Part shown: positions 31,656 through 64,000 of the stretch, piece by piece
Position numbering within the stretch: the first letter of the stretch is position 1
Layout of the letters: each line of letters begins with the position of its first letter
Notes under the pieces: generated by a model
Database searches by the model: none
Told to the model about the DNA's origin: nothing
The model's input: only the letters and a program-made list of their open reading frames with translations
Program-made: the position numbers and the translations under genes
NCBI GenBank assembly: GCA_963693365.1
Contig: CAVNZM010000003.1
Coordinates: forward strand, 1,674,001-1,738,000
DNA length: 64,000 bases
Reading direction: 5' to 3'
DNA from: Amoebidium appalachense
Taxonomy: Eukaryota > Ichthyosporea

Positions 31656-32728
31656 ATGACCGATCCGAGCGCCTCTTTATCGTTAGAGCAGCAGGTAGTG
31701 ACGGTAATAGTGTGGTACCATGAATGGTCACGGGAGCAGAGGGGGGACTTTTTCCGTCGGCTGATGAACGAGACGTGCTATCTGCCCGATCCGCTCTCTG
31801 CCTTGCTGTCTACATTGGAGATTCATAACGAGGTGTGTCTGAATCACTCAGCTTTGTAACTTTTTTCGTTACCAACAACCCAGGCGCCCCTGCCATATTG
31901 CCATGACCCCCATCATCCACCCGGATTACCCTGCCTTGCTCTCCTGTCTCTCTCTCTCTTCCTTTCGCTCTCTCTCTCTTCCCCCCCCCCCCCCCCCCCC
32001 CCCCATCCCCCCCCCCTCTCCCCTCCCCCCAAAAAAATATATAAACATACATACCTATGGATATATATATATATATCATCTTCAGTATGTCCCTTCCTTC
32101 GCTCACTCCCTCCCTCTCTCCCTCCCTCACTCATTCCTCTCTCCTCTCCCACTCTCGCTCCCCCCCCCCCCCCCCTCTTGCTCACTTCTCTTTCTCTCTC
32201 TCTCGCTGTCGCCCCCCCTCCTCCCTCTCTTCCCCTCCCTTAAGGTCCCTTCCCCCCCCCCCCCCCCCTCTCTCCCTCTCTCTCGCTGTCTCTCTGACTC
32301 TCCTCCCCCTCCCCCCCCCCCTCTATCTCGCTCTCTCTCTCGTCATCTCTCTCTCTTCCCCTCTCCCTTCTCTTTCCACTAATAATCCTGCCGTAGGTCC
32401 TAGGTTTTTCCGTACAATCGCTGCACATATAGTACGTTCTCTGTTCGAGAGGTTGTTCCACTCCTCTAATGCCTCCTCCTCACCCACATGGCAACTGGTT
32501 GTTCCTGTCTTCGACTCTCCCTCCTGGTGCCATTGCGGCCTTGACCCAACCCTCTCTTTCCTACTCTCCCACTCCCTTTCCTACCCTCCCCCCCTCCCCC
32601 TCCCCCCCCTGCCCCTTGCCACACACATGGGGCCCAACACCACTAACACCCACGCAACAACCCCACTTCTTCGTTTCTCGACCTCCCCTGATCCTAGACT
32701 TTCTCTGAGACTCTCTCTTTCTCTCTCG

Positions 32729-32781
<53 letters not shown>

Positions 32782-33307
32782 CCCCCTCTCTCTCCCCCCC
32801 CCCCCCCCCCCCCCCCCGCTCTCTCTCTCTCTCCCTCTCTGCATCTTCTGCCATTCAGCACGTCTGCCAAGTTGCCTGCATGGTCGTGCCCTTCAAGGTC
32901 TGCCTCTTCTCCTAGTTATACCTCCTCTCCCTTTCACTTCCGCCTATCAATCTTCTGTTTGGCCAACCGATACCCCCCTCCCCTTCCCCCCGCCCTCCTT
33001 CCTTGCCCCCGACCCTCCCCCCCTCCCCGCTCCCCCGCCACCATCCTCCTTCTCCTCGAATTCCTTCCCTTGCCTGCTCCCACCCTAGTAACACCTTAAC
33101 CACCCTTTTGGGAAATGTTTGCAGGATGAGCCAGGTACAGACCCAACCACCTTCAACCAACAAATGAAGTACTTTCTCCGCTGGTTGCTCAATTGGTCAC
33201 AACCCCAACGGCAATGGTTTATGCATTCACTGCACACAATCGACCCAGACCTTTCTACCCCGTACCTAGCAACTATGGCTCAGCTGGGCCATAATTGGTT
33301 ACCGTGA
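31656..33307 (+). CDS. Small protein resembling C14orf119 (DUF4508), two exons
   Basis: Exon 1 is 31,656-31,832 (ATG to aacgag|gtgtgt). Exon 2 is 33,125-33,307 (tttgcag|gatgag to TGA). Both junctions are phase 0, giving about 119 aa. Each exon carries one copy of a W-x-x-x-W-S-x-x-Q-R-x-x-F motif: VWYHEWSREQRGDFFRRL and FLRWLLNWSQPQRQWFMHSL. Human C14orf119 (140 aa) has the same two-motif build, which is the basis for the call. Its function is unknown. The 1.3-kb intron is CT/C-rich. Optional middle exons (for example 32,844-32,882 in phase) cannot be excluded. The family call is moderate because it rests on short motifs. Confidence 0.52.
31979..32840 (+). repeat. Poly-C and (CT)n tracts in the intron
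   Basis: Alternating C-runs and CT-rich blocks, including (CT)n at about 32,712-32,778. An open stretch at 32,390-32,480 (RTIAAHIVRSLFERLF) has no usable donor and was not called. Confidence 0.85.
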
Positions 33308-33487
33308 AACGTGCATGTGCTATGGCTTACAAGTGAATGCATACATCAAACACCTCACACATTTGCTGTAGACTCATCCTGCTCATCCTTGATATTACAC
33401 CAAAGCAATATATACACATGGATGTTTAATTGGCGTCCTGCTCTGATACGTTTCTCACCACATGCACGGTGAACCCCCCCCCCCCCC

Positions 33488-33497
<10 letters not shown>

Positions 33498-33539
<42 letters not shown>

Positions 33540-33612
33540 CCTCTCCCTCTCCCTCTCCCTCTCTCTCTCTCTCTCTGTCTCTCCCTCTCCCTCTCCCTCC
33601 CTCCCTCCCTCC

Positions 33613-33650
<38 letters not shown>

Positions 33651-33725
33651 GCCCTCTCCCTCTCCCTCTCTCTCTCTCTGTGTGTGTGTGTGTCTCTCTC
33701 TCTCTTTCTCTCTCTCTCTCTCCCC

Positions 33726-33815
<90 letters not shown>

Positions 33816-33816
33816 A
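33498..33816 (+). repeat. (CT)n / poly-C compound repeat
   Basis: CT dinucleotides with CCCT variants, one short GT stretch (33,680-33,692) and C-runs at both ends. Confidence 0.93.
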
Positions 33817-34967
33817 CACACCCACCCATCCCCACGGCTCGGGCTGATGGTTTTGAATCTTAATATTAACAAGACCTGCAAGTACGCTCCTCTTTCAGGA
33901 CTTCTCACCCACAATTAGGCAACTGCAATCTGAGGCACAAAAAGCTGCAAAAGCCTGCCCCCCCTCCCCCCTCCCCCACCCCTCGAGGAGCTCCTCCCGG
34001 CCCCCTCCCCCCTCCCCCTCCGGGCCCCGCCAACCCCCACCCCACCCCGGCAGCTGCACCTAGCCCGTCCCCCCTGCACTGGGTTTCTTCTCCCTTCTCC
34101 TACGAATGCTGTTAGTTTCTGGTGCTCTCCGGCTCAGCTCACTTATAGCAGGATGTGGAATTTCCACTTTGCTGGTAGCTTTTCCAGCCCAGAAATAGTT
34201 CCCCTGACCGTTCTGGCGAGCGTGCACTTTTTACACAGTTTTTTCCCTGCTTATTATGAGACTGCTTGGTAAGTGGGAATCAAGTGGTCAGTGGTATAGT
34301 GCTCTTCTTTCAAGGCTTCGCAGGGTGCCACCACCGTATACGGTGAACGGGACAAGCCAAGTTCGAAACTGCAGCAGTTCGTGCACAAAACATAGAGCAC
34401 ATTCTTACACATTGCTGAAGAGCGCTGCAAAACCACGTCTTTGTAATTGGAGGCACGATTAGAGGGTTATAATTCTTGAAAGCTCTTTGTACGTATTAGA
34501 AACACAAAGAAATAATTGCTGTTGATTTAAATTAGTAAGCCAAAGAAATAATCGCTATTAATTTAATATTAGTAAGCCAGTTCTTATATTGTTGTTTTTT
34601 ACTACATTGTATGTATGCTCGTTATGGCATGTTGGCTAATTCTGGGAGCATCCTGAGCCCACCGTTTGCCGCCTTACGGATCGGGTTCGCAGGGTTTGCC
34701 TTACGAATCGTATTGGCCCAAAATACGATTTAGAAAACCCCGCAATACGATTACAAAAGGGGCATCCAATTAGTGAAAACGACTCTGAAGGGTGTCAAAA
34801 TGCTCGAAACTTTCTTAAATACGATTAAGAGGGCCAAACCCTGGCAACCCCTGCGGATTCGGATGACAACAATGCTTTTCATTGGACTCTCGAACCCACC
34901 AACATTAAAATGGTAAATCACCCTTGCTCTGTATAAGGGGTTTAAAAGTGCTCCCGCCACTCTTTCA

Positions 34968-35010
34968 TTTTTTTCTTTTGACTGGATTTATTCGACGGAA
35001 AGATATGCAA
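34968..35010 (-). repeat. Dispersed repeat family, copy C (reverse orientation)
   Basis: The reverse complement contains atacttgcatatctttccgt and gaataaatccagtcaaaaga plus an A-rich tail, matching copies at 25,580 and 45,398. Confidence 0.8.
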
Positions 35011-36329
35011 GTATTGATGGTTGCACTTTCACTTCGATCTCTTAGCTTTCACGTCAACTTTTTTTCCCGATTCTTCACCATGGCAGGTATATAAAGGCTT
35101 TCGTTTCTTCTTTTTGTGGTGGGAGGGAGTCCCACTCAGGGGAACGTGCGTGCAGCGTGTGTGTGATGTGGCCTGGTGTATTCCTACTGCTGTGAGAGTG
35201 TGGGGGCATCTCCCTTTCGCGGAGCTTCTTGCTTGAGAAGTGGTTTCTTCAACGCCTCGTGATCCACTGCAACCCACGGTAACTTCTACACGCTGTCTAT
35301 GCTTCTACGCGACCTATTGGCGGTGGGCTGCTGCAACTTCTTCAGCTACTTCGTGAGTGAAGGGGCGGCTACTGGGTCGTCGGGGAGCTTTCCCAGTGAC
35401 TGCCAGTTCTTAGCCTCCAGTCGTTAGGCAATGACCGGGTTTGCTTGCATGCATTCTGTAATTGTGTTTTCCTGTGTGTTCTGCCACAACTAGGACACCT
35501 TATCAGGGAATGCAGTTTCTGCGGGGTTTCTAGGGGCCGGGCCCGTGGGGATTGTTTTCTTGTTCGGATTTGGTCTGCATTACTCTTTTAAAGGGCTGAC
35601 TTGCTTGCTGTGCCCCGGTAGGTCTTGAGGGGGGCCTGTTGGGAAGCAGCAGTAATGATGTCTTCTTGCGGAGTGTGGTCTGGTCAACATAGATGCATCT
35701 GACTAGTTGGAGCAAACTAGTTTCACGCATACACGTGCACTTGTACCTTTGCCCGCTGGTGTCCTTTGGTCACTTGTTGTTTTATTTAATTTCATCACCT
35801 TGGCTTTTTCGAATTCGGTTATTCTGGTGGTCATGTAGCCTGTGGCTGCACGTTGCCTTCGTATCAACTGATCAATAAATCCCAGTCAAGAGAAAAACAT
35901 TGTTTTTGTTTTGAAGAGCCCCCCCTCTTTGAAAGCTTGTCATCGTTTTGAGAAGATCTCCACTGTTGACTTCGAAAAACCGCTCACGGACACAGCTCAT
36001 TGTGATACAGGAGGCTAAGCTGCTCGTTATCGGCGTACTCGGAGAGGGACATGCATATTCAACGGGGAAAGAAAGGTTTTTGATAAGTAACCTTCGTGTT
36101 TGAGCTGGACGAGTACAGCAACCCTTAGAGTGTGACCATCGGTTACTTAGGTCGAACAGTAGTCTAGCTAGCTAACTTGCGGTCGTTTTCCTTGGCTAAA
36201 TCGAGAGGTGAAACGACAAAGCTAAACAATCCTCCACACGACTAATAACCAAATACAGACAATAATTGGCTTCCTCAATTGCATGTTCAACCAACGCTAA
36301 TAGCACTGGCTTTTAATCATCAAGCTACC

Positions 36330-43652
<7,323 letters not shown>

Positions 43653-43868
43653 TTTAATATCGTTTGTCGTTTTAGCGTTACCGTAAACGATAATTAGGTC
43701 GTTAAATTAGGTGCCTCCCCCCCTTCGGTTGTGGAGCCTGAGGACTTTCCTTATGGTCATGGTGGGCTCTGGAAGCAAGCCAATTGTTGTAACTTTTGGG
43801 TGGTTTTTTGTTTTATAATTGGGGTTTTCCGAGATTTTTGCTTCCATAATTTCAACCATCTAATGCAT

Positions 43869-43904
<36 letters not shown>

Positions 43905-43927
43905 ACGCCTCCCCACACACACACACA

Positions 43928-43958
<31 letters not shown>

Positions 43959-44825
43959 CACCTCACGGGCGTGCACATACATACACACAGAGAGATAGAG
44001 AGGGAGGGGGGGGGGGGGGGGGGGAGAGAGAGGGAGAGAGAGAGGGGGGGGGGGAGGGGGGGGGGGGGGGGGGGGGAGAGAGAGAGAGAGAGAGAGAGAG
44101 GGATGGAGGAGGGGAGGGAGAGAGAGAGAAAGTACTTTTTTTAAGGTTCAATCTGCTGGTATGCCTGATGATACTAGTGACCTAATGGTATATATTATTC
44201 TGGTTTGCCGAATACGTATCGTTCAGTATAACCTTTTGTAAAGAACAGGCAAAACGTAGCTTGCTAAGCATTAGGCCTAGGACGATCATGTATATGTCCT
44301 TTCAGATTGATTAACACGATTCACCCTCTCAGTCCTCAAAGACTGAATGGTGTTGTTGTGCAGGTTGCCGTTATCATTTTTTTTTTGCATCCGAAGCAAA
44401 TCGTGCCATGTTCGTCGTGATTTACTTTCCATTAGCTACTCATTTTTTTCTCTCGTGCATCAGACTCAGATACACAATCACACGAACACACATGGCACCC
44501 CTGGACCGTATACACACACAGTATAGGCTCAAATACATGATTGGCATATACGTATACACACAGAGGCACACACACATACACATCCACACGTGCAGTACAC
44601 TTTATAAAAGACATGTCACACACAAGCGAGCTACACACACCAACACATGCGCGCACAACCACACACCATCATCCGTACACCCCGTTCTCCTACACACTCA
44701 CCTTCTCAGAGTCTTATACACACACATCGACACGTACTGATGCTCAAACATCATACGTAAACAAACATACGGAAAATGATCCTGAAGGCACACAACCACT
44801 ATAATTCTCGTTTCTTCCAGACCAG

Positions 44826-44857
<32 letters not shown>

Positions 44858-45786
44858 TGGTTAGCATTTACCTCTAGTATCCTACTTGAGCCTTTTCAGA
44901 CCTCTCCTTCGAGAGGGCAGCCTCAAACCTTTCCTCCTCCTCCCCCCAGGCCCCCCTCTCCTCTTCCCCCCCCCCCCCCCCCCCCCCCTCTCCCCCTGCC
45001 ATCGCTTTGCCGCTGTCGCCCGTTTCCCCTTCAAATTTAAACTTTGAACCCCCCTTTCCACTCTAGTAGTGAAATCCCCCCCCCCCCCCCCCCCCCCCCT
45101 TTCGGCCTCCCCCCACTCCACCTTCATATACCTTTCCCTCTTTCCACCCCTACACGTGCACCCTCTCCCATCGTCCAATGGATTTCCTTCCCTCCCCCTC
45201 TTCATCGAATTCCTCAAGCTGAGCCCCCTTCGCCCACTAGTCATCAGTCGGAATTCGAGTCTGCCAATTGCAACCGGGTGGGCCCGATTCGAACCTTCTA
45301 CGATTTTCGGCGACTGAGTCGTTGTGCCTTTGGGAACTCAGTTTATATCCATTCTTACCCCTCAGGTTGATGGGGGCCCCGATCGCAACAAAATCTCGTG
45401 AAGTTTTTATTGTCTTCTCAGTATGCCGTGCATACTTGCATATCTTTCCGTCGAATAAATCCAGTCAAAAGAAAAAAATCTATTCTTTGAAGGGGGTTTC
45501 TTTTAGGCCGATTAATTGTCCCCATTCCAGCACATCCAGGTCAAGCTTGAGATTTAAACTGCAAATCTTCTTCCCAGCACTTGGTTGTTATTCTATCCTT
45601 TTCCTTTCTTTTTTTCTCCTCAGAATCTTTTTCTATTTTGATTGTAAAATGGCACATCTGTGTCTTGCTGCAAGCAAAAAATGTCGGTTACCGAGACCGA
45701 GTGGTGCGCAGCAGGGCAATCACATAGCTAGAAATCCCTCTGACTGACCCGTCCCGGAAACCTAAAAGAAACCCCCCTAATAAAAA

Positions 45787-45818
<32 letters not shown>

Positions 45819-46185
45819 GCAACTGCCGTGTATGGCATTCATAGGGCTGCCTATGCAATGCAGTGCCGAGCATGTGAATAAATATGACCATGAAGCCTTA
45901 GGCCCTGGCGACGAAAAACATTTAGCACGTATCATAGTTTAAAAGCAAAAAATAAAAGTAATGAAAACACACAAAGGTGCAGTGCTTCGGGTTTTTGTAG
46001 GGACGAATACGTACATTCAAATGGTGCTGGTGTAATTCTTGCATACATACTGTTTCGATTGGCTGTCATGTTTGAATTGGCGGCAGGGTGGACACGGGGT
46101 GTTCGTGCTTTTTTTTTCTCTTTTTCTTTCTTTTCTTTTCTTTTCCTTTCTTTTCCTTTCCCTTTTCTTTTCTGTCTTTCTTAAG
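43653..46185. other. Intergenic region between deacetylase and M60 genes
   Basis: Holds C-runs, (CA)n, G-rich/GA-rich blocks (43,871-44,130), CA-rich sequence (44,470-44,740), poly-C blocks (44,822-45,100), dispersed repeat copy B (45,398-45,470), and a (GAAA)n tract (45,787-45,820). The far end is a T/C-rich tract (46,106-46,182) that looks like the polypyrimidine tract of the next acceptor. No coding exon was recognised, but the first M60 exon with its signal peptide could lie here. Confidence 0.5.
45398..45470 (+). repeat. Dispersed repeat family, copy B
   Basis: Matches 25,580-25,662 over about 75 bp with few differences, ending in gaataaatccagtcaaaaga and an A-rich tail. Confidence 0.82.
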
Positions 46186-50708
<4,523 letters not shown>

Positions 50709-50765
50709 AGTTTCGAATTTTTTGATCTTGTAGATGGGGAGGTGGTGGTTGGAGAAGGCAGGGGT

Positions 50766-50810
<45 letters not shown>

Positions 50811-51655
50811 AACAAATGCGATATGCAGGAATTGCGACGGTTATAAAATCATGCGGCCATCATCAGTGCACGGATTCAAAGGAATGGATCAGGGTAGGGA
50901 ATGATTGTCTTTTGGTGGTAGTGGTGGTGTCATGTGTGTGTGTCCTCCCCGGTTTTTCATTTTTTCCCTTTATCCAGTAGGGGGAGGGGAGAGGCCGGAC
51001 TGGGTGGGTGGGTGTGTGTGTGGGGGGGGGGGGGGGGGGGGGGGGGGGGGAGGCATGAGGGCGGGGAGGGGCGGAAACCCCGAAGAGCCATCCAAGACAA
51101 CCAACAAAAGTAACATCATGCACTGATTCAGAAGCACCAGAACAGCATGTTCTACTTTTACAACCCGCCTGAGACGTACAGAAGGAAAAAAGAGGGTCGC
51201 CGTGATCTATGATAGAAGCCACGTTCAAATACACACTCCCCAACTGCATAAGAGCGGTGGTTGGTTTTTGAAGTCCATTTATTGACTTTAATTAATTAAT
51301 ATCGTCTTTCTTTGTTCGGTTAAATTCTGTGTTAAACGGCAATTCGAGGGGGTATTGGCCAAGATTGTTATCATGCGGCTTTTTTACACATTCTGCATTG
51401 CCAGTTTTTTTCAATTATATCAAGATAAACTAATAAACTAATCTACCAGTCAATTAAAAAACCCATAATACAACCGGAAGAGTTCATATGAACATTATGG
51501 TTTATCACATGCCTTCACATGCCTAATACGAAACAAAACGTGTCTGTTTACTGTACAACGAATGAACGGTAATGGGAGCATCCGATTGGGGGTTTCGACG
51601 GTATCTCCAAAGGTCTCTTTTGCTCTGCACCAATGGCAGGACCGAATTGATGTCC
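50709..51655. other. Convergent intergenic region between M60 and acyltransferase 3' ends
   Basis: Contains G-runs at 50,767-50,806 and 51,021-51,050 and AT-rich sequence around 51,280-51,480. Both flanking genes end here, converging. No gene was seen. Confidence 0.6.
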
Positions 51656-63291
<11,636 letters not shown>

Positions 63292-64000
63292 CTGTGTTAA
63301 AAATTAAAGAGAGATTAAGACTAAAATTAGCTGATGAGAGAAGGGAATCTCGGAACAAAAAAAAAGGGAAAGCAAGAGTACGACGAAGGGCAACCATGTG
63401 TGGAATGTTTTGGTGTTCCTGTTTCTTTCTCTCCACCAATCTTTCTTTTTTCTTATTCTCCTTGTTTTTTTTGTCTTCTTTTTTCTTGGGGGGGGGGGGG
63501 GGGGGGGGGGGGGAGAGATACAAGGAAAGGAGGGGGGGGGGGGGGAGGGTCTCAATATAATCGCAGGAAGAGGGGGAGGGGTGGGGGATCAAAGAGGGAG
63601 GAAGAAAGAAAGAGAAACGACAGAAACAGCACACTCGTGATACAACAGGTGTACCCCAGAATGCCCACTCGATCTTTTTCGCCCGCTAAGAAGGAACTCC
63701 GATGTGACACGTGAGTAGGCGCTCACAAACGTGTGTGTGTGTGTGCGCAGGCGCGGGAACGCGTGCATGTGTGTGTATGTGTGTAAAACGAAAGGGTTGA
63801 GCATCAATATTATTCGCGCGTGCGCACGCGCGTGTGTTTTTGTGTGTGTGTGTGTGTGTGGTAAGTTATATTCTCTATTATATGGGTACAGTAAACCGCA
63901 GTGTGTTTTCCGCGGGGGGGGGGGGGGAGGGGGGGGGGGGGGAGGATCCGTGAACATACACGAAGAACGCCTTGGTGAGACTGGAGTTTGGTGACGTCAT
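63292..64000. other. Upstream end of the acyltransferase locus
   Basis: Repeats (poly-G at 63,487-63,513, G-rich to 63,550, GT at 63,731-63,860, G-rich at 63,914-63,943) lie among unique sequence. A minus-strand ATG at 63,998-64,000 opens MTSPNSSLTKAFF before a gtgtat site and could be an upstream first exon, but its phase does not fit exon 63,291 directly. Confidence 0.4.

Larger units (their letters stand above)
33308..36329. other. Intergenic region between small gene and deacetylase gene
   Basis: Contains the CT/C-rich block, then unique AT-richer sequence. A short imperfect tandem repeat lies at 34,507-34,575 (aaagaaataat...agtaagcca). A reverse-oriented copy of the dispersed repeat lies at 34,968-35,010 and a forward relative at 35,870-35,895. 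A TATA-like string (gtatataaagg) is at 35,086, too far from any called start to assign. No gene was seen. Confidence 0.55.

Noticed and set aside
32390-32560. Plus-strand open stretch RTIAAHIVRSLFERLF in the small gene's intron
   Set aside because: Acceptor-like tag present, but no phase-compatible donor and no similarity I recognise.
34262-34400. tRNA-derived SINE or tRNA gene (gtggtatagtgc box A-like, agttcgaaac box B-like)
   Set aside because: No cloverleaf could be folded, and spacing and stems do not fit a tRNA. Only weak box resemblance.
45275-45300. tRNA T-arm-like gattcgaacc on the plus strand
   Set aside because: No matching acceptor, D or anticodon stems on either strand.

Overview
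This window comes from an intron-rich eukaryotic nuclear genome loaded with simple repeats. It holds no bacterial features. Most of the sequence is intron or intergenic DNA made of poly-G/poly-C runs, (GT/CA)n, (GA/CT)n and GTGC/ACCC arrays. Genuine coding appears as short exons (18 to about 1,000 bp) with GT-AG borders. Most of the long open frames of repeated H/T, C/V, G or P are translated microsatellites, not genes. The gene content (SLC6 symporter, oxidosqualene cyclase, carnitine acyltransferase, an Agd3-type deacetylase, an M60 peptidase, a C14orf119-like protein) suggests a heterotrophic protist, perhaps an opisthokont relative or a stramenopile. I cannot name the species from the sequence.

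Layout: (1) 1-4,388, minus strand: 5' part of an oxidosqualene cyclase gene that runs off the left edge. (2) 5,729-22,257, minus: a complete 17-exon SLC6-type Na+-coupled transporter, about 690 aa spread over 16.5 kb, with an 18-nt microexon and truncated copies of three of its own exons in its introns. (3) 22.3-31.5 kb: mobile-element territory. It has a 2.57-kb tyrosine-recombinase element with 165-bp direct terminal repeats and a gag-like second ORF, a degraded non-LTR retrotransposon, and a 636-bp element with perfect 33-bp terminal inverted repeats. (4) 31,656-33,307, plus: a small two-exon gene resembling the C14orf119/DUF4508 family. (5) 36,330-43,652, plus: a seven-exon membrane-anchored Agd3-like (CE18) polysaccharide deacetylase. 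(6) about 46.2-50.7 kb, plus: an M60-like (enhancin-type) zinc metallopeptidase. (7) 51,656-63,291 or beyond, minus: a carnitine/choline acyltransferase of about 20 exons.

The Agd3-like and M60-like genes are adjacent, in the same orientation and both predicted secreted or surface-anchored with Ser/Thr-rich stalks. Together they suggest a surface activity on amino-sugar polymers and glycoproteins. The other genes are housekeeping: sterol synthesis, solute uptake and fatty-acyl/carnitine metabolism.

Four observations stand out. Microsatellites sit on splice sites in a polarised way, with sense (CA)n running into the 3' CAG and sense (GT)n running out of the 5' GT. Truncated exon copies form a ladder in the SLC6 introns. 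The recombinase element has an unusual architecture. Finally, otherwise well conserved exons of four genes show 1-nt frame or phase breaks, three of them tied to C-runs; these are more likely assembly indels than pseudogenes, but that is unproven.
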